From Nageia nagi (taxonomy: Eukaryota > Pinophyta), in NCBI GenBank assembly GCA_050084985.1, contig JBITNC010000001.1:60202001-60266000 (forward strand): a stretch of 64,000 bases of DNA. Reading direction: 5' to 3'. The translations under genes were made by a program, and so were the position numbers. Of the stretch, positions 12,347 through 25,049 are shown piece by piece. The notes under the pieces were generated by a model that saw nothing but the letters and a program-made list of their open reading frames with translations, did no database searches and had not been told where the DNA came from. How positions within the stretch are numbered: position 1 is the stretch's first letter; each line of letters starts with the position of its first letter.

Positions 12347-13710
12347 TTGTCGAAGAGTCTAGATGCATGGCCTGTAATAATACAGATGGAGTTGGTTTTG
12401 GGGTTTATTTGTTAATTTTTTTCTTTTCTTCTCCATAGCTTATAGAGAAAAGGATGTAGGAGAAGGTTTTCAATTTTTTTAGTGGATTTTTTTTTAAAGG
12501 TGATATGTAATTTAATTAGATCTTATTAGTAAATAATTTTATTGGATACAATTTTTGAATTACAAAGGGTATTTTATAAATATTTTTTTAAATACTTTGT
12601 GTTGAATAGGTAATAAATAATGGTTTTTGTATTATTAGTAGTTTCATTCAATATCTTTTTCAACAAATTTAATTTGTGAAAAGTGTATGAAGAGGATTTT
12701 ATTAAAATCAAATGTGGGTTATATTCAATAAGAACAAAAAAATCAAAATTATAATAAGTAATATTAAATATAAATTAATAATAATAACAAAGGATGCTCA
12801 CATAGCTATGGTAATCAATTTGAAGTTATAAAAGAGCAACATCAATAGTATTTTGTTGTCCCCTTTTTCTCCTTGATAAGAAAAAGTGGTTAACAAAATA
12901 CTATTGATGTTGCTCTTCTATAATTACAAATTGATTACCATAGCTATATGGGCAACCTTTGTTATTATTATTAATTTATATTTAATATTGCTTATTTTAA
13001 TTTTTTAATGAGATTAGCAAATTATTCTAGGAACCCCCATATGGTTGTCAGTAGGGTAAATATCTTTTCAAGTCTCCATTATCCACCTGGCAACTTACGA
13101 ACAATAGCACAGTTATAACCAAATTGTAGATTCTCTACGACATAATGGAACAACCTGTGAGGTCGAACTTGGGACCTCCCAAAGATCAATCAAAGTATTA
13201 ACCAATGTGTTTTCCCCTTGGGGACATATTGCTTATTTTTATTTTGATTTTTTTCTCCTTAAATATGACCCACATTTGATCTTAATGAAACCCTCTTCAT
13301 ACACTCATCAAAATGTTAAGCTTGCTAGAGGAGATATTGATGAAACTAATGATGATGCAAAAACCATCATTTATTACCTATTTAACATAAAGTATTAACA
13401 AAATGAAAATATTTATATTGATGATATACTTTATATTTATAAGATAAACTTTGTAATTCAAAAATGATACCCAATAAAATTATTTACTATATGATCTAAT
13501 TAAATTACATTTAGTAATCCCTTAATTACATTATGCCAACCACCTTTCAAAAACTAAAAATAAAAAAGTCTAACTAAAAAAAAGTGAGAAACTTCTAAAC
13601 TACATCCTTTCTCTATTTTCCATGGAGAAGAAAATAAAAAGAAATAACAATTAAACCCCAAAACCAACTCCATCTTTATTATCATAGAGTTCATCTAGAC
13701 TCTTTGACAA
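12347..13710. mobile_element. Long fold-back (inverted-repeat) element
   Basis: The arms 12347-12870 and 12879-13710 are reverse complements over essentially their whole length, with only 8 bp (12871-12878) between them. Outer ends read TTGTCGAAGAGTCTAGATG on the left and the complement of TTGTCAAAGAGTCTAGATG on the right; inner ends share CAACATCAATAGTATTTTGT. The right arm is longer because it carries a SINE (13007-13225) and smaller insertions. There is no protein-coding capacity. No clear target duplication was found just outside the arms, so assignment to a DNA-transposon class (for example Mutator-like fold-backs) is open. Confidence 0.85.
13007..13225 (-). mobile_element. tRNA-derived SINE inserted in the fold-back element
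   Basis: Read on the minus strand, the insert starts GTCCCCAAGGGG and has a tRNA-like head. A-box-like CATTGGTTAATAC lies at 13207-13195 and B-box-like AAGTTCGACC at about 13171-13161, a normal spacing for an internal RNA polymerase III promoter. The body is about 219 bp with an A/T-rich 3' end. It is flanked by a repeat of ATATTGCTTATTTT plus a few more A/T bases (12985-13006 and 13226-13248). The left arm of the fold-back keeps this sequence once, uninterrupted, as the empty site. SINEs depend on LINE machinery in trans. Confidence 0.75.
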
Positions 13711-16700
13711 AAGGGGTTAAAAACCTTCCATTTTTATGAGGTGGTCCTTAAGATAGTAAAATAAAATTCCTAGATTGTGTAATGGTTGGAATTGATTTAT
13801 TTTGAAAAATAATCTCTCTTCAAGAATACTAACTTTTTATTGGTAATTATTGTAAAAGAAAATATCACATTTAGTTCAACTGGAAAGTTGGTTAAACAAA
13901 TAAGAATAAGATTCTTCATAGAATTTTTTTTTATTCAATCATATACATAAAATATAACAATTTGCTTAATATGCTATTTCTTATAAAGAATTCATCTTTT
14001 ACTGCATGGTTGGACATAAGTTCAACAAGCAATATCCAAGATTATAGTAAATCAACTTGTAATCTCAACTATCTTCTCACATAAATATCAATAGATAAAC
14101 ATAAACCATAATAAAGTAAAAATATTCCTCTTTATTGATTTTGATCATCAATTACAAATCATGTAGGTGTATTCCAAGATTACAAAAATGAGTAGGTTCT
14201 CCAATTTATAATGCTTTGGGAGGTTACACTTTGGCCTTTCAATTACATTTATCTTTTCAATCACCCTAGCCATTGAACTACTTGTAATTGTTCAAATTCC
14301 TTCTAACCTTAACTGATATGCTAAAAATAACATTAAATTATGATTAAGCTAACTCATCTAGTTTTACAAAATTACATCAAAATTAAATTCCATCAAAATT
14401 GATATTCCACATCTCATGAAACCTTTTTAAGATTAATGATCTTCTTCTTCAAATTATTGTTGACAAATGAAGAAACCTTATCAAATCCAAGGTTTAAGAC
14501 CATTGTACTCTATCATGATTTCATTTTAAATTTCATGAACTATACATTCTACCTTGAAATACCAAATAATAAATTGAATGAATAAATGTATAATATAAAA
14601 ATATTTATGAGGATACTTGTACACACTAAAAATTGATTTTAAAAATATTTATTTTAAATTATTAAATAATAAATAAAATTGAAAAATTATTATAATGAAA
14701 TCTCAAATAATTAACTAATGAATTGAACTAAACCATATCAAATCTAAATTTCAAATGTAACGCAGACTTGTATTTCTTACTTATCATCATAAAGTGAATC
14801 CATATCTAAGTTGAAGAGGTTTGTGATGACTTTATCCTAATTAAGTTTTGGATCTTAATTCTTCTTTATTTATGATCCATCAATGCATGACATGTGTATG
14901 CTATGTGACACCTCATGAAGTTCCCTCAATAATGTTGTCAAACTCAAAATCAATTATCAACTAAACCTAATACAATGTCAAACCTAATTATAGAAGTGTA
15001 AGTATGAAGGCAGTGATATCAATAGGCATAAAATCCAAACTTGTTATGTGGTGATAAGAATGATTGATCACCAAAAATACATATTATTTCCATAAAATTC
15101 TATTGATTTATTATATTGATACCTTTATTCCTTTATACATGAGCTCCTCTCTAGCCAAGATGCCTCTCTTAGTGCTCCTTAGGCCTCACAAAAAAGGAAG
15201 GAAAGGGGTGATATACATAATAATCATCAATAATTCCTCAAATATAAAATAAATTACAAATAAATTATCTTATTTTGTAAATAAATTTTAATTCAAATTT
15301 AAGTGTCCATAGATGCCCTCCATTGGCTATGTTGTGAAAGTATTAACCATATCTTTTAAAAGAAAAGACATAAAACAAAAAGGATACTCCCTTGAATTAT
15401 CAACATGACAGTACCCTGGAGTTCCATGTTTCTACGATTGGCAATGTATTACCCCCTCTTTGACTTAGTTTTTGACATGAAGGACACTAAAGAATGACAA
15501 AACTAAGGCAAAGAAGAATGTTTTTTCTACAAAGAAGGATCGATATGAATACACCTACTCTCCAAGATTTTCCAAGGAATTCCTATAATGGGCATGAAAT
15601 AAATAATTATATATATATATATATCATTCATAATATATATCACTATTATCTCCAAAAATGAAATCATCATAATAGAAATTTGATATCATCATATAGAGGA
15701 GATTTCATTAATTCTTATTAATAATCATAAATGAGAGAAAATAAAACCTCTCCCTTGAAGGACATCATGTATGCAAAAAAATTCAATGTTTTTATCTTGT
15801 TCTTACATCCTTCATAAGTAGAATCAAATAATTATTTTAAAATAGAGTAAAATAAATAAGATTGATTTTATTTAATTAAAATTTAATTTTGAAATATTTA
15901 TATTCATATTAAAATTGACTATTTAATCTACATTTTCATGAAATAATTATGAATGCACCCCCACATTGGAAGTTTTGGAGTCATCTATTTAGTTTACTTT
16001 GTGCATTGACACATGAATATTGTTGTCATATCTTGTGCTGACCACATAGAAAATAGTAGGCAAATGACTCTTAGAACTAGTTATCATATAATTTTTAAAT
16101 AAAAATGCATACAATAGTGACGGTTTAAGCAAATATTGGGTAGATTTTCAAAATAATTGATATTCAATGCTTTCAAATTTTAAAATGATTTTATACATTA
16201 CTTACCTATTTTCTTATCTTGGATTGTAGGATCAAGCATATTTGATACAATATAACCCTAGGATCCTGGAACATCACATGCATGTGGCACTTTATAGATA
16301 TAGGTTGTATATAATAAATAATGATTTACAATTAATAAAAAAAATATAATTAAATATTATCTACAAAGGAAATATACAATACGCATTCAATAATTTAATT
16401 CCTATAATCAAGAATGAGTGCACATATTTATGAAGTATGCCAATCCTCAAGATGTTGCATGATCTAGTAAGTAGATTAGATCATATCTACAAAAATCTTT
16501 ATTAAGATGTTCATTGCCTAGAACTATGCTTGCTTGCCTTTAGATTTATTTCTCCATTTAGCTAAGAAGGATAGTGTTAACATCATAATAATAGTAGAAC
16601 ACTACTAATATTTTCCTTATTATAGATTTAGATCCTGTGCATAAATATAGAAAGTATTATAAAGATCATAACATAACAAATCTTTAGATAGATGGCATGA

Positions 16701-19236
16701 AGAGATACCAATGATAATAGTATGAAGTACACTCAACCGCCTATCCAAGATATCCAATAGGGAATGCCATATAGTACTTCTCTTTTTTATACCTACCAAT
16801 ACATAGAAAAGAGTCATAGACTATATTCATTAATAATAAGAAGATAATGATAAACTCAAGACATTTCTAGATATAATCATGATTAATAATAATTGCATTG
16901 ATAAAAATTTGATTAGCATTTATTAACACATTATCCTTGACATTCATATCATTTAAATATTATCTTACACAGAGACACTTAACATGATTTTATAATAAAT
17001 AGAAAATCATTTTTAGGTGTTTATACTTTACCCCTCTTTAGGTATGCAATGATAAGAATTAAAATTCCATATCCAAAGAATATAAGTAAAACACATATAT
17101 GCCTAAATTTTGCACATACTTCCTTATTTTTTTGATGAATTCTACTACTTTTATGCCTCTTCCATACTCCCCTTTTGACTTGGTTATCCCTAGGACTACA
17201 ACATTGGGGAACTAGGGTATAAATATTATTTACTAGCTTGAAGGATCAACAAGAAAAGTCTCTCGAACTATCCAATATTGAGGAAGATATCCTAAAAGAA
17301 ATGAAAGAAGCATATACCCATATAGATGACATCTTTAAAAGATATAAAAATTCAAGAGCAAAGATGAAATTGATATAACATAATGAAACAAGAACTTCTA
17401 GTATCATAAAAGTACTAAAAAGGGAACACCATAAGTCATGGTGAAAGTGGATCTTTTAATATCCTAAAAGATACAAAAAGAATCTATTATAATTTCATGA
17501 AACTTCCATGATTGATCTTTTTTGATACCCCAAAAGAATCAAAAGGGAGTTTATAATTTGATATACCTCCAAGGTGTGATGGCTTGAGCCCTTGGACCCT
17601 AGTTTTAATTGAAATTATCATAATATTCAAAGGTATTTGGTTAGTGAGTAAGGCAAATATGATATTTTTATGAATAGTGTGATGATAAATTATTATGACA
17701 ATCTTGAAGATGTAGGTATTATTGATGGATTTTATGGTATTTGTAAGATTGCCAAATAAGATCTAAGAAAGATCAAGGAAACAAATTGGAGAAAGAAAAA
17801 GATACTTATCTTTGAGACAAGTACTCAGATACATTCTTCCCATTTCAATTTTCCTATTTGAGTACAATACATGATCTTGCTTGATAAACCTAGAATTAAA
17901 AGGTAATCAATTTAGTAAATTTTATTTACTAAATAAATTATTTAAATTGACAACTAACATAGTATATATTTTATAACACTAATCTTTTGGCTGATTTTGT
18001 AGATCTAAAAGTGGTGCCCAATTTTTGATTTGATGTGTTTTGATGGTGCCAAGAATGATGGTGAGAGGAATTCCATATTATGTTTTTAATATTGCTTGAC
18101 ATAGATCCTTTATTGCTAGTATAAAATTGATGGCTCACACATGCTCTTTCTTGTATGGAGTGTTTCCTTACCTATCAAGTTGAACTCTTCATATAATATC
18201 CTTTTGAAATATGAATTTGAAAATCTTAATATCCATTCTTAATATAGGTAAACTATTCTTTTGCAAACTACACCTTTATTATTTCTTGATTTGTAATGCG
18301 ACATAATGGCATAATGACTTTAGTGTACCAACCTAATGATGAATTTATTCCCATGCTGACAATGGTGCATTGGTATTTTGAGCATTTTTTACAAAATTTT
18401 AAGACCAAGAATATTTGTAATCTACTAACACTTAGTCTAAAATAGACTTATCACTCTCATGTTTTAACAACTATGACTCAACATAATGATAAATTGACTC
18501 CTTAATACTATGCTCAACAATACATTAATAAAACACATAATCCCTTTAAATTAGTGATCATGATGTACACTTCTACAATATCATACACTCATCTTTATAC
18601 TATATACATCATAATTTTGTCAATATTATATACACCTACAAACTCTTCTCTTTAAACTATATACTATACATTTATCTTTGTTCTAATTTATCAAATTCTA
18701 AACAAATTCACCACAAAAATAACCATGCATATTATACACAAGTTGAGATAAATAAATTTTGAGTTTGCTATAATCTTATCAGTCATATTGGAGAATTGAA
18801 GGTATTGGTATTCATTTTTATCACTTTGTCCAAGCTATTGTGTTCATGAGATTACATTTGGATGAGGCATTTGTTAAATTATCATAGAATCTCTTTATGA
18901 TTTATCATACATAGAATTAGCATATAGAAGGCCAAAGGTGAGATAAACTAGTTACACTTTTCCATGGTCTAATTAGTTACTCACTTGATACCCCTTCACA
19001 TTATATTTCATTAACTTGTATCTTGATTCACACTTGCAAGCTGATGTGATTGTATGCAAATACTAATATGCATAAATAATATTAGGTTTAAAAGATCCAT
19101 TTTATTTTAATCCTATGATCACTACATTTCATAAGATGATACTTAATGGGTGCCAACAAAGATAATTGAGGTTGATACACATAATTAGCTATTCCATATA
19201 GAGGCGAGGTAGATCTAGATTAATATATTAGATAAT
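13711..19236. other. AT-rich region without recognised genes
   Basis: No domain, LTR pair or RNA gene could be supported. The region contains simple A/T runs, including a TA dinucleotide tract at about 15607-15624. It may hold decayed repeats beyond recognition by eye. Confidence 0.5.
15607..15624. repeat. (TA)n microsatellite
   Basis: A pure alternating TA tract of about nine units, followed shortly by a further TA-rich stretch. Confidence 0.85.
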
Positions 19237-20700
19237 ATGGATATAATTAATGAGCTCTATATGGAGCTTTATTCTAGAAAAGTGTTATTCCAAGAGGGAA
19301 CTCAAAGTCATGGTGGAGTGAGGGTTCAGGAGGAGAGGGTAAGGGGGAACACAAGGAGTGGAGGGAGTTTGGGAGGTGCAGATGGAGGATGGGGTTCAAG
19401 GAGGGTGGGAAGTAAGTTTAGTTCAAGGAAGGATGCCAAGGGTAATTTGGACACCATTGATCAAGGTATGAAGAGAGGTTTTTTGGGTGCTTGCTACAAA
19501 AGTCCAAGGTCGAGGAGAGGGTAGTGTGGCTAGAGGCTAGGCCTCACATTGAGGGAAAGGTTGATTTGGAGGGTTTCAGTTGAGAGTGAAGAAAAGGTGG
19601 TGATGTGCAAGGAGTTTGATAAGATAGGAACCAAAGTCATTGGGCATATTGAAGATCTATATTATTTGTGTTTGGCTAAGTCAAAGGGGTTTTCTTTGAT
19701 TTCTCCCTAAGATCTCATTTCTCTCATATGGAGGAGGCAATGTTGTTTAGTGTGGATTCATCCTTGGCTTTTAAAAGTTTGATGGAATTTTCCTTGGAAT
19801 CTAGATTCACACTTGAAGAGATTGAATACTTATTTTGTATCAGTACCTCATTATCCGTTGAGGAGAATAAGGTCTCTCAGTTGATTTATACCCCCTCAAT
19901 GGTTGTTTGCATTGAGTCAAGCTGGTTATCGATTTGGGATCTATGTCAATCCCTTATTTTTTCAAATAAGGATGATTTCTCCCTCTTCATTGATATTCCC
20001 CTTTCTTCAAAGGTTAAGCTTACCGATCCTAGGTTTATGATAGAGGAGAACTTGTAGTGCCATTTTTCCCTCTTTGGGAGAGTAAGGTATCATTCCCTAT
20101 ATTCCCATTGGAGTTGGTGCTTCTAAGAGTTTTTATAATTTGATTGGTATTTAGGGACCTTGCATGGCTTAGAGGCATCAATAAACATTGCTACTACCCA
20201 TGATGGGGTATTGGCAGGGGGTGGTAAGAGGTGGTTAGGGATGCCCTTTTAGTTTCAGGTCTTAGGTATTGCTTTGAGGCCTCCATTAGGATTTTACATT
20301 ATGGGGGATAGTTTTTTTTATCGCAATGGCCAGTTGATGGTTTGTAAGCTATTATAAGGGGGTGTAATCTTCTTTTATGTTTTAGTGGGGCTTGAGACCA
20401 CCAATAGAGGTGGTATTTCTTTTAGAAGGAGAAGCCCTACTACTACTTCCTCTTCCTTATTGGTTGGTGTTACCATTCCTTTTGTAAGGGTTTGGTTTTA
20501 TTTATGGGTTGATGGAGTTGGTTTGTATCCAAAAATCAAAATGCTATAAGAAGGGGCTGATTTACATGGCTGAAGAAAGCAATGATATGATACTTACTAA
20601 TGTATCCATCCAACTAAACTATAGGGCTAGAGAAATTGGTTCCATAACTTCCAAGGCTCAAATAGTTATTTTCTATATGAGAGAGAAGTTTAATTTTTGA
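19237..20700 (+). other. Unrecognised G-rich block, possible decayed coding sequence
   Basis: This block is less AT-rich than its surroundings and contains three plus-strand open frames (19237-19524, 19728-20057, 20509-20700). The first is glycine/arginine/serine-rich. In a neighbouring frame 19515-19690 gives a longer stretch of ordinary amino-acid composition, so the block may be frameshifted old coding sequence. I cannot name it. It lies upstream of, and in the same orientation as, a LINE 3' end, so it could be the 5' part of that element, but no reverse transcriptase motif was found between them. Confidence 0.3.
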
Positions 20701-21690
20701 ATTTCAAATATCTTATGGATTTGAAATGACTATTTGAAGGTGTACAAGTTTTAATGTTTATCTTAAAATTGTACAAGGCTTTTTTTTTAAGGGATAATTC
20801 TTTTAGGTTTTAAAAGTGCTTGGGCCCTCCTTTAAGTTGAGGTAGTTTTATTCATACCCTTAGGTGGTTGAGGGACAATTTTGAAACTACATAAGATATA
20901 AATGTAATTATTAGTTCCCTAAAAACCACCATCCAATATTTAATAAAAAAATAAACTCTACATATTCTTAGATTATTCAAAAAAATATATATTTACAACT
21001 ATTCCAAGGTGAGAAAATAAATATGGAGCAAGAAACATGGCAGATAGGGAAGATATAATTGCTCAATTTTGGAGAATATATGATACCCAAGAGCCAACTC
21101 CAATAATGTTGATGTCACCTTCTTCAAAACTTCACACTTCATAAATTCCCAAGCTTTAAAAGTAGTGGGTCGAGGAAGATTATACAAGCCTGCAATTATT
21201 TTGAAGGTTTCTCATTAATAATTATAATGCAACCAATATAATATTTAGCTTTATAAATATTTACAAAACTATACAAAATTAAATGTTATATTTTAATATA
21301 ATAATTTGATAAAATTATTTCAAAATGTTATGATTATTATAAAAATTCATTCCATTATTATTCTTAACCTTACATACTTTCGATAAATAAATTGCAAATG
21401 TATTTGGTGAAGATAATAACATTGTACATAGAATGAAGAAATTTAAACTCTCTCCAAAGAGAAAGAGTACATGGTTATAACTCAAGCATCAACAGGAAAG
21501 ACCTAATTATAGTAATAGCTCCTCATGAGAGGATAATGATCAAGGCATTTCAGATAGGTGTTCACTCTCAAAAGCCTTGGTGGAAGGACTAAGGCTAGCA
21601 TGTTGACACCCCTCTTCTCAACTATAGATCTTATCTTGGATACAATTGACTTTCACCAACTTCACCCATAATTATTTAGTTAAATGAGAA
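20701..21690. other. Spacer, nothing recognised
   Basis: AT-rich sequence between the unrecognised block and the LINE zinc-finger fragment. No motif supported. Confidence 0.4.
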
Positions 21691-22916
21691 ATGGGATCTC
21701 ATTTCCAAGCATACATGATGGAATTATCATTTCTCTTCAATTTGGCAATCTTATATCGAGCCCAAAAAGTCTTTTTTTACTTGGAGCTTATTATATCAAA
21801 GATTCCTTTAGGTTCCTATCTCCATCACCTAGGATTTTCATACCCTTATTTTCCTTTCTGTAATGAACCAAAGACTTGTATGCATATTTTCTACACTTGC
21901 AAATATTCCAAATCTACATGGGATTGAGTTTCTTCTTTTTTTCCTCCCCACATGCCCATTCCATTTTCTTGGCATTGTGCTTTACTAAGGGCCACCCTTA
22001 CTTTTCTCTTGTAGGAAGTTTGAAAAATCTTTTGTACAAGTTTTTTTTCATATCTAGAATTCCATGAATAAGATTATATTTAAGAATGTTGCTCCATCCA
22101 TTAACTTTTCTCTTTAAAACAAGATATAAATTTTTTGTGATGTATGACTACAAATTATTGACCAAGCTCATAAAGTTGAGCTTGAGCTATCATACATTTG
22201 CACCCTTTTGGAGTATTGGGGTTATGCTTCTTATGTAGTTAGTAAGTTTCCATCCAATAGTGCTTCTTAGGATAGTTTGTGTTCCCACTTACATCTACAT
22301 CCTCTTTCATGTAAGCAATCACAATGAATAGACCATAAATGGTCTCATTCCTCTCCAATACAAAAAATATTTAGTGATGTAGGGGTGAGCTCCTCTTGTC
22401 ATCCTAGTAGTTGAAACATGCCACCACCAGATGCCTTATTTGAAGGCTAGAATATACTACAAGATATTACTCCCCCTATGCAATGGGGGTGGTCTTAACC
22501 ACCCTCTCCCACTCCTCCTACCATGGGTTAAGGATATGATATGGAAAAAGATGGAAGTCCATTTCATTTCAATGATGGTTGGGATCTATGGCCCATCCGC
22601 TCTAATCAATAATAGTGCATGATAGATTCAAAAGCACCTCCCAAGGGTTACTCCCACGAGGTAACTTGATTTAAGGTTTCAATTATTTTATGTAACTACT
22701 TTATGAAGGCATTATGATATTTACGATGTTATCTTTTTTGCTTATGTTAAGCTAAGGCATGGTTAATTTGAATATGTTTTGATATTTTTTGGTTATCTAA
22801 TCTATGGTTAAGGTTGGGTGAATCCATATTAGGGTGTGTAATCTACCACCTACAACTTTATTTTTATTTTTAAAAGCTTTTTACTTAATTAAAATGCCCT
22901 TTTCATCAAAAAAATA
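21691..22916 (+). pseudogene. LINE (non-LTR retrotransposon) 3' remnant with zf-RVT domain
   Basis: The frame at 21691-21927 encodes a zinc-binding segment of the type found after the reverse transcriptase in plant L1-like elements (zf-RVT). A spacer (ISKIPLGSYLHHLGF) precedes a C-x2-C-like pair (here F-P-F-C-N, first cysteine lost), then E-P-K-T-C-M-H-I-F-Y-T-C and S-T-W, matching the family pattern C-x2-C ... H-x-F-x2-C ... W. The reading frame then breaks. At 22880-22916 the strand ends in TTAATTAAAATGCCC, TTTTCATC and a short poly-A, typical of plant LINE 3' termini. RT and endonuclease are missing, so it is a 5'-truncated or decayed copy. No target duplication identified. Confidence 0.5.
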
Positions 22917-22949
22917 TCTATGATGACCTTAATGTCAAACTAAAATTTA

Positions 22950-24327
22950 AAATTTTCAAATAATGGTACCACTAGTTCTATTAAATGTTAATAATGTAAG
23001 CTGAGAAGAGTTTGATGTAGAACCAAAATCAAGTAGGAGAGATAAAGAGGAAACAAACCTCAATGCTTAAATTGGGGCTTTATAATAACAATTATCTCAA
23101 CAACAATAATTATTCATGGAAATCTTACTAAATTAGGAGTTTAATAATCATCAAATAAAGGATGAGGATAGGGACTAACTTGAGGATGATGAGGCTCAAC
23201 TAAAAGAAGGAAAAGAGATAAATATATCAAAATATTGTTCAAGTTACCAAGTTTAATGAAAAAGGGGATGGAGATACCTTAAAAGCTACATATCATCTAT
23301 AAAATATCATCTTGGAATGGTGGAACACCTACAAAACCAAGATACGAGTTTAAGTAATGAATCTTATATGGGATTTTTTTATAACAATCTTCAAGAAAAT
23401 ATTTCTAACAAAGCAATTCTACATATAAAAGTTTAATTAATTCTCCAAGTTGGATCGGAGACCTATATATGTAGAATTATACCATAAAATAATTATCAAC
23501 TTGTTGAAGCATGTTCTTAAGTACGAGGATAAAGATTATCTGAAAGTCCAAAAAAAATTTTTGATGGTGGATCCAAGGATAAGGACAATAATAAACCTTC
23601 TCAAACCTCAAACTCTAGAGGAAGCATTTGATTTAGCTCAAAAAGAAGAGTCATACCTCTTTGGTAATGTTTTTTTGATAGAAAAAAGATAAAGAGAAAT
23701 TTGGGAAAAGAAACTATTATGAATCCTAAAGCCAAGGGGTCAATTATTTAACCATAAGAAAAGTGAGTGACATGTTTCCAAATGGACCAAGTTTGATGTA
23801 TCAAATAATGATAACAAAGGGAAGAAATATTAAAATAATAACAATGGTGGCCATAATGGAAGGAAATTTTGGAAGAATGATAACCTAAATTTTAAATATA
23901 AAAAAAAACCACTAATCGACAAGGTAAAGATAAGGAAGGGAAGGATAAGGAAGCTACTTGAAGAACAAGGACCATATGATATATGTATAAAGGCCCCTAT
24001 TATGTAATTAAGTACATTCAATATAGGAATTAGATGAAAGGAGAAACTAAGAATACAATATATGAAACCATTAGAAAGCCTAACTTGGATGGACATGCCA
24101 CACCAATGATTATATAAGATAATCTCTTTGATACATATTATAAAACTTGGATATTGTATGGCTCTATTGATAGTTTCATTTCTTTAAGTATTAGTGACAT
24201 GATATTCTAGAATGGCCTAAAGTCTTGAACAATGGGTGGAAAGTATAATATGGTTCTTAGAAAACCCTCCATGTAACTAAATGTCTAAGAGAGGTAGAGG
24301 TTAGCTTACCTAAAGGGCCCATAAAAT
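22950..24327 (+). pseudogene. Decayed gypsy gag-protease (5' part of the host element)
   Basis: Plus-strand fragments show a gypsy gag tail. The frame 23450-23692 includes IINLLKPQTLEEAFDLAQKE, the usual end of the gag core, and about 23800-23960 is asparagine/lysine-rich as in the nucleocapsid region. Near 24140-24180 a segment reading KTWILYGSIDSFIS resembles the aspartic protease motif with the catalytic D-S/T-G altered. Many stops and shifts interrupt it. It ends exactly where the LTR of copia element A begins. In orientation and domain order it fits with the RT-integrase remnant after 36090, so I infer both are halves of one old element. The 5' LTR was not identified. Confidence 0.55.
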
Positions 24328-25048
24328 TGTTAGGAATGGAGTCTAAATTTTGGTTAAGTGACATTTTCATCTCTTTTTTTGTAGTCTAAATGCATATGTT
24401 GATAAATAAGTGCAATTAATAGGCATGGGGTCAATCAGGGTCTAATTGGTGGACATGTGGTTGATCACATCAATTGTTTGACCAATCAAAGAATGAATTA
24501 CAATGAACCTTATGAAAATTGATCCCAATAACCTAGTTGGCATAACAGTGGCTGATTGTAAACTAATGATGGAAAAATTTTAGTTTGAGATTAGAAAACT
24601 CACTCTTGGGCTATTCTAAGGTTGTGAACTCAAGGTTTCTTTGGGTGGCAAATTCTATAATTGTAAAATTACTCTAATTAAGTGTACTAAAAATAAGATT
24701 GTATGATATATAAATATATGTAAGAATCCATAGATTTAGTTGGTAGAATTTGCATAGGTATGAGGAGTAGGAAAAGTAAAGTGCATCCTTACTGAGAGAG
24801 ATTATTGTAGTGAGGATTTATTATAAGAACAAAGAGGAAGGTACAATAAGATTTGGCTATAGGTTATATTCCTTTGTGGCATTAACTAATTAATCAAGGA
24901 TCAAATATTCTTTATCTATGTAGCCCACATCAAGTTAACAATGTTACATAGTTTATTTTCTCTTGTGTCAATGATATTATTTCTTAATTTATTTTGGTTT
25001 AAAGTAGATTAACTACTCAACTATAATTTGATATGGTGAATCCCAACA
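24328..25048 (+). repeat. 5' LTR of copia element A
   Basis: Begins TGTTAGGAATGGAGTC and ends TCCCAACA. It aligns over its full length with 35367-36090, sharing blocks such as TTCTATAATTGTAAAATTAC and GAGAGATTATTGTAG. Confidence 0.85.
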
Positions 25049-25049
25049 A

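Noticed and set aside
12347-13710. MicroRNA precursor
   Set aside because: Arms exceed 500 bp and match throughout, unlike a miRNA hairpin, and one arm contains a SINE. A fold-back transposon fits better.
13711-19236. Possible decayed genes in the AT-rich stretch
   Set aside because: Only short frames without motifs (for example 15064-15252, 16620-16817); composition alone explains them.
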